DNA of 64,000 bases, taken from assembly GCF_019578655.1 (NCBI RefSeq), contig NC_063265.1, forward strand, positions 20,570,285-20,634,284, read 5' to 3'. The notes beneath the pieces were generated by a model. It was not told where the DNA came from, did no database searches, and saw only the letters and a program-made list of their open reading frames with translations. Origin of the DNA: Ricinus communis. Taxonomy: Eukaryota > Streptophyta > Magnoliopsida > Malpighiales > Euphorbiaceae. Positions 61,035 through 64,000 of the stretch are shown piece by piece. Within the stretch, counting starts at the first letter, position 1; the number at the start of each line of letters is the position of its first letter. Made by a program: the position numbers and the translations under genes.

Positions 61035-62333
61035 TCTGATACCCTTTTGTTGGACCTGAGCGCATGAATCCTGCGATGATGCCTTTATTCATTCTTTTAT
61101 TTTATTGCCTGAAAAGTTTTGTAGATCCCTTTAACCGTTAGATGAGATTTGATGGTTTGTTGGACTGGACAGATGTTTGAAGGCTGGTAATGAACATCTG
61201 TGCAAGTGTTTGATCATTTACTCTCCCGACCAAAACAGCTCACAGAGCAAAGCAGAGGCACCTAATTCGATCTTCCATATTCTGCTGGATGATGTTGGTC
61301 ATTACGACATCTGCACTTCTCAATTTTGGATTAAGATGGAAAAAAATTATATAGGAAAATACGTGAGATTATGAACCCAAACTGGAATTTTGATTTGATT
61401 CAGGTACTATAGATTTGCATTCAGCCATGGGATGCTGGCTTTACTCATCTACGGCGGCAAATTGCTGATTGATTGCTGGACCTGATGTATATAGCAACAA
61501 GAACTTGTATTATATTTCTTTTCCGGTCGATTAGAATGTAGTATGCATGCTGTATTGATTCCTGACAGAATTTCTTAAAAGTCCATCACTAGTAAAGGCT
61601 AGTCTGAATGTTTGTTCGGATTCAATAGATGTATTTTATGTATTGATAATTCTAGAATTGTGGCAAAATGTCTTGCAAAGGATAAGTTTATTTTCAGTTG
61701 AAACTGATGTGTTCTTTGCAAATTCTTTATCGAGTATATAACAGACTAAACATCAAGAATCGTGAATAGTGATCAAATTAAAATAATTAATTCCTCAACT
61801 AGTAAAGGGCCAAAAACAAAAAGAGAAATAACCTTTGATACCTCATTTGATATTTAATTTTGAAGGGTGGAGGTTTTAAATTTAGGTTTTTGCGAGTGTA
61901 AAAAATTATTTTAATCGCGGTTTATCGGTTCAAATAAAATAATATTTTTAAAATATTATTATATGTTTTTTTTTTTTGTTTGTTTTAGAACAAATGTATT
62001 CGATTATATTATGTTATATTTTGCTTTTGTGACTCTGTTATTATTTATTGTTTTTCATTTTTATAATGAATGTAAAAATCTATTTTAATCATGGTGGATT
62101 GGCAAAAAAAAATAAAATTGGTCGAATATCCACCTTTACTCAATTATTATATGGTAGCCATGACAGCACTTAAAACTAAAATCCCCACTAGCCACACAAC
62201 CTAATAAATACCTAATCCTAATGTTGTCCATTGTGATACAAACAACAGAAGCAGCTGCAAAAGTTCACGAGAGGAAACTAACATAACCACCACCTACTGA
62301 ATCTGAATGGTCTACATGGACGGCCAAGAGAAG

Positions 62334-62370
<37 letters not shown>

Positions 62371-62924
62371 GTTGTGTGCATGTACTCTTTTATTACTTAC
62401 ATTTCCAAGATTACAAAAACTGAACAGGAGCAAGAAAACAAAATACCAACATCGGTCACGGGCATGGGAATATGCATGGGAGTAGGGTAGAGACTAATAC
62501 CATAGAAGAAATGCGTACTTCACTGGCTTGTTTTTTTGCCTTCCCTTAAAAGACAAATATATGAGAAGTGATCCAAGTGGAAGTGTATGGTGTTTGCATG
62601 GCTCATCTATCACTCTCATCACTCCTGTTTGTATATGTTGATTGCTAATTCCTTTCTATTTTTCTTTTTTCTTTCTGTTTGGTATCAGAGAAAACCCTAG
62701 TGGAAACATGTGAGTGCACATGTGAGGTGGCTTTCCTATTTTTCACCATGCACATGGTTTAGAATCAGGAAGAAGATATGGAAATGAATACTATCCCCTT
62801 GAAATGGATATTGTTGTATTATGAAATAATAAAAAAAGGGGACAAAAACTACAAGTTTTCATGCACAAGACAAACGCACATAAGAACTTACTCAAATTTG
62901 TATAATGGTAATTATTTAAGCAGC
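61035..62924. other. GPI1 3' flank and upstream region of the last gene
   Basis: 61035 to about 61560 is probably GPI1 3' UTR. A (CT)n microsatellite lies at about 62338-62364. No other coding content was recognised. The short ORFs at 61177-61374 and 62778-63041 lack family features; the latter overlaps the TATA box and leader of the next gene. Confidence 0.45.
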
Positions 62925-62932
62925 TATAAATA
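62925..62932 (+). promoter_or_regulatory. TATA box of the gene at 63050
   Basis: TATAAATA in the context CAGCTATAAATACCC lies about 125 bp upstream of the first ATG at 63050, giving an expected start near 62957 and a leader of about 90 nt. Confidence 0.65.
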
Positions 62933-63049
62933 CCCTATATATCTTCAGTGCCCTGTCAACCCCACATGCATTCTCTTACTGCTTTCTCAAATTTCTGTCT
63001 TTCTCCCTCGTATAGCTTCTGAATTCGTATTCTTTCCTTAGAATAGGCT

Positions 63050-63753
63050 ATGATGATGATGATGAGGAAGGCAAGCTTTGCCATGTTTGTTCTTGCTTTG
63101 ATGCTTCTTTTTATACTAGAGAGCCATGTAAGTTGACATCTCCTTCTTATTTTTTATTTTTATTTTTTTTGATTTTCTCCTTCTGCTCTTCTTCATCCCT
63201 TTTCTCTTGTTTCACTAGAACATTAGTAGATACATTGCCTTAGAAAAATGAAAAAAATTGGTGAGAGGAATTTAACATATGATTTCATGGTAATTTGATG
63301 AAAAGACATTCTCAGTACCATGTAATGGTGTTAGTACATAGGAATTAAGAAATTCATAGAAAGAAAATGAAAGAAGAAACCCTTCATTTTCTCTCTATCA
63401 TTTTATTATGAATATATATTTTTCTTTCTTTTCTCATCAAAGTCTACAGCTTTACTCCTTCCTGTTAATTTTCTTTTTCGTTTTGAAATGAGTAAGTTTT
63501 AAACCGTCTCACTAATTACTATTAGACTAAAACAGTTATACTCGGATATAACTTAAAAATAAGAAACAAAATCAATAAAATGATCGATTGATAGGTAAAA
63601 TAGTTTGTAATTAATTTTAATTAGTGTCTTCTTCATTGTAGCAAACAAATATGCATATAATGAGTTGTTAAAATTTAATGCTCCTCAAAATTGCAGGCTT
63701 CTACCAGTGAAGCTCCAGCTCCACAACCACAACAAAATAGCAGCCTTCCCAAG
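63050..63753 (+). CDS. Secreted peptide precursor, possibly GASA/snakin family, 5' part
   Basis: Two exons are visible (63050-63127 and 63697-63753) and the gene continues past the window. Exon 1 encodes five consecutive Met codons, then RKASFAMFVLALMLLFILESH, a clear signal peptide. Exon 2 encodes ASTSEAPAPQPQQNSSLPK, a short Pro/Gln-rich linker. Both borders are good GT/AG sites in phase 0. Signal peptide, then an APAPQPQ-like linker in a small separate exon, fits GASA (gibberellin-regulated, snakin) precursors, whose 12-Cys domain would follow downstream. The Cys domain is not in the window, so other small secreted peptide families, such as arabinogalactan-like proteins, cannot be excluded. 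Confidence 0.6.
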
Positions 63754-64000
63754 GTAAGACTTCTTGAATAAGAATAAAGTTTAATTTCTCCGATAACCTT
63801 ATCATACGGGCTTAATTTACTCATTTTTTAAATTTATGAATTTTTTAGTCTAAACATTTATATATATTTAGCTCAAATGAACTCTATTTAAACAAATAAG
63901 TGAAAGTCACTCTCTTTTCAAAATAAAAAAATAAAAAATTTATAATATATTTAAAGGCTATTTTATAATCTTAATACAATTATTATAATTAAGCAATAAC

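Noticed and set aside
62778..63041. 87-codon plus ORF upstream of the secreted-peptide gene
   Set aside because: It overlaps the TATA box and leader of that gene and has no domain features.
1..64000. CRISPR array, bacterial operon or prophage-like system
   Set aside because: The DNA is plant nuclear, with spliced genes throughout. None of the repeat arrays has CRISPR-like regular spacers.

Overview
The window is nuclear DNA of a dicot plant. Genes have many introns with GT/AG borders, intergenic DNA is very AT-rich and full of small transposon relics, and the proteins are plant families (KOBITO1-like, FPGS, F-box, PPR, BPG2, ERD15, GPI1). A rosid, possibly Euphorbiaceae/Malpighiales, would fit, but the species cannot be fixed from the sequence. 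I rebuilt exon-intron structures by joining homologous peptide segments at GT/AG sites and checking codon phase; the FPGS, GNAT-BRCT, BPG2, ERD15 and GPI1 models all close in frame.

Layout. 1-1654 (-): 5' part of a KOBITO1/ELD1-like glycosyltransferase-like membrane protein, cut by the window edge. 1.7-10.2 kb: gene-poor, with a broken LINE tail, two adjacent copies of an AT-rich MITE-like element and a weak second LINE relic. 10758-22258 (-): folylpolyglutamate synthase in 16 coding exons. Its fifth coding intron holds an antisense, decayed Ty1/copia element with LTRs, primer-binding site and a 5-bp target duplication. Its start codon overlaps the stop of a conceptual upstream ORF (TGATG). 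24620-31646 (-): a 14-exon gene for a GNAT acetyltransferase fused to tandem C-terminal BRCT domains. 32489-33304 (-): single-exon F-box protein with three CACGTG boxes upstream. 33.5-37.3 kb: transposon relics and a broken GRF zinc-finger gene. 37394-39550 (+): intronless PLS-type PPR protein. 43397-47800 (+): BPG2, a chloroplast circularly permuted GTPase. 49104-49654 (-): ERD15/CID1 with a PAM2 motif and a 5' UTR intron. 50.7-55 kb: AT-rich, with a 24-bp tandem repeat and a TRIM-like element. 55349-61034 (+): GPI1/PIG-Q of the GPI-anchor pathway. 63050 to the end (+): first two exons of a secreted, possibly GASA/snakin, peptide.

The genes are independent housekeeping or regulatory loci, not an operon-like system. 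Their order resembles the duplicated Arabidopsis blocks around At2g41430-At2g41451 and At3g57170-At3g57200 as I remember them, so this is probably an old conserved segment. I found no convincing undescribed multi-gene system. The most unusual items are the GNAT-BRCT fusion, the FPGS leader with its overlapping uORF and possible second start, and the retroelement hosted in an FPGS intron.
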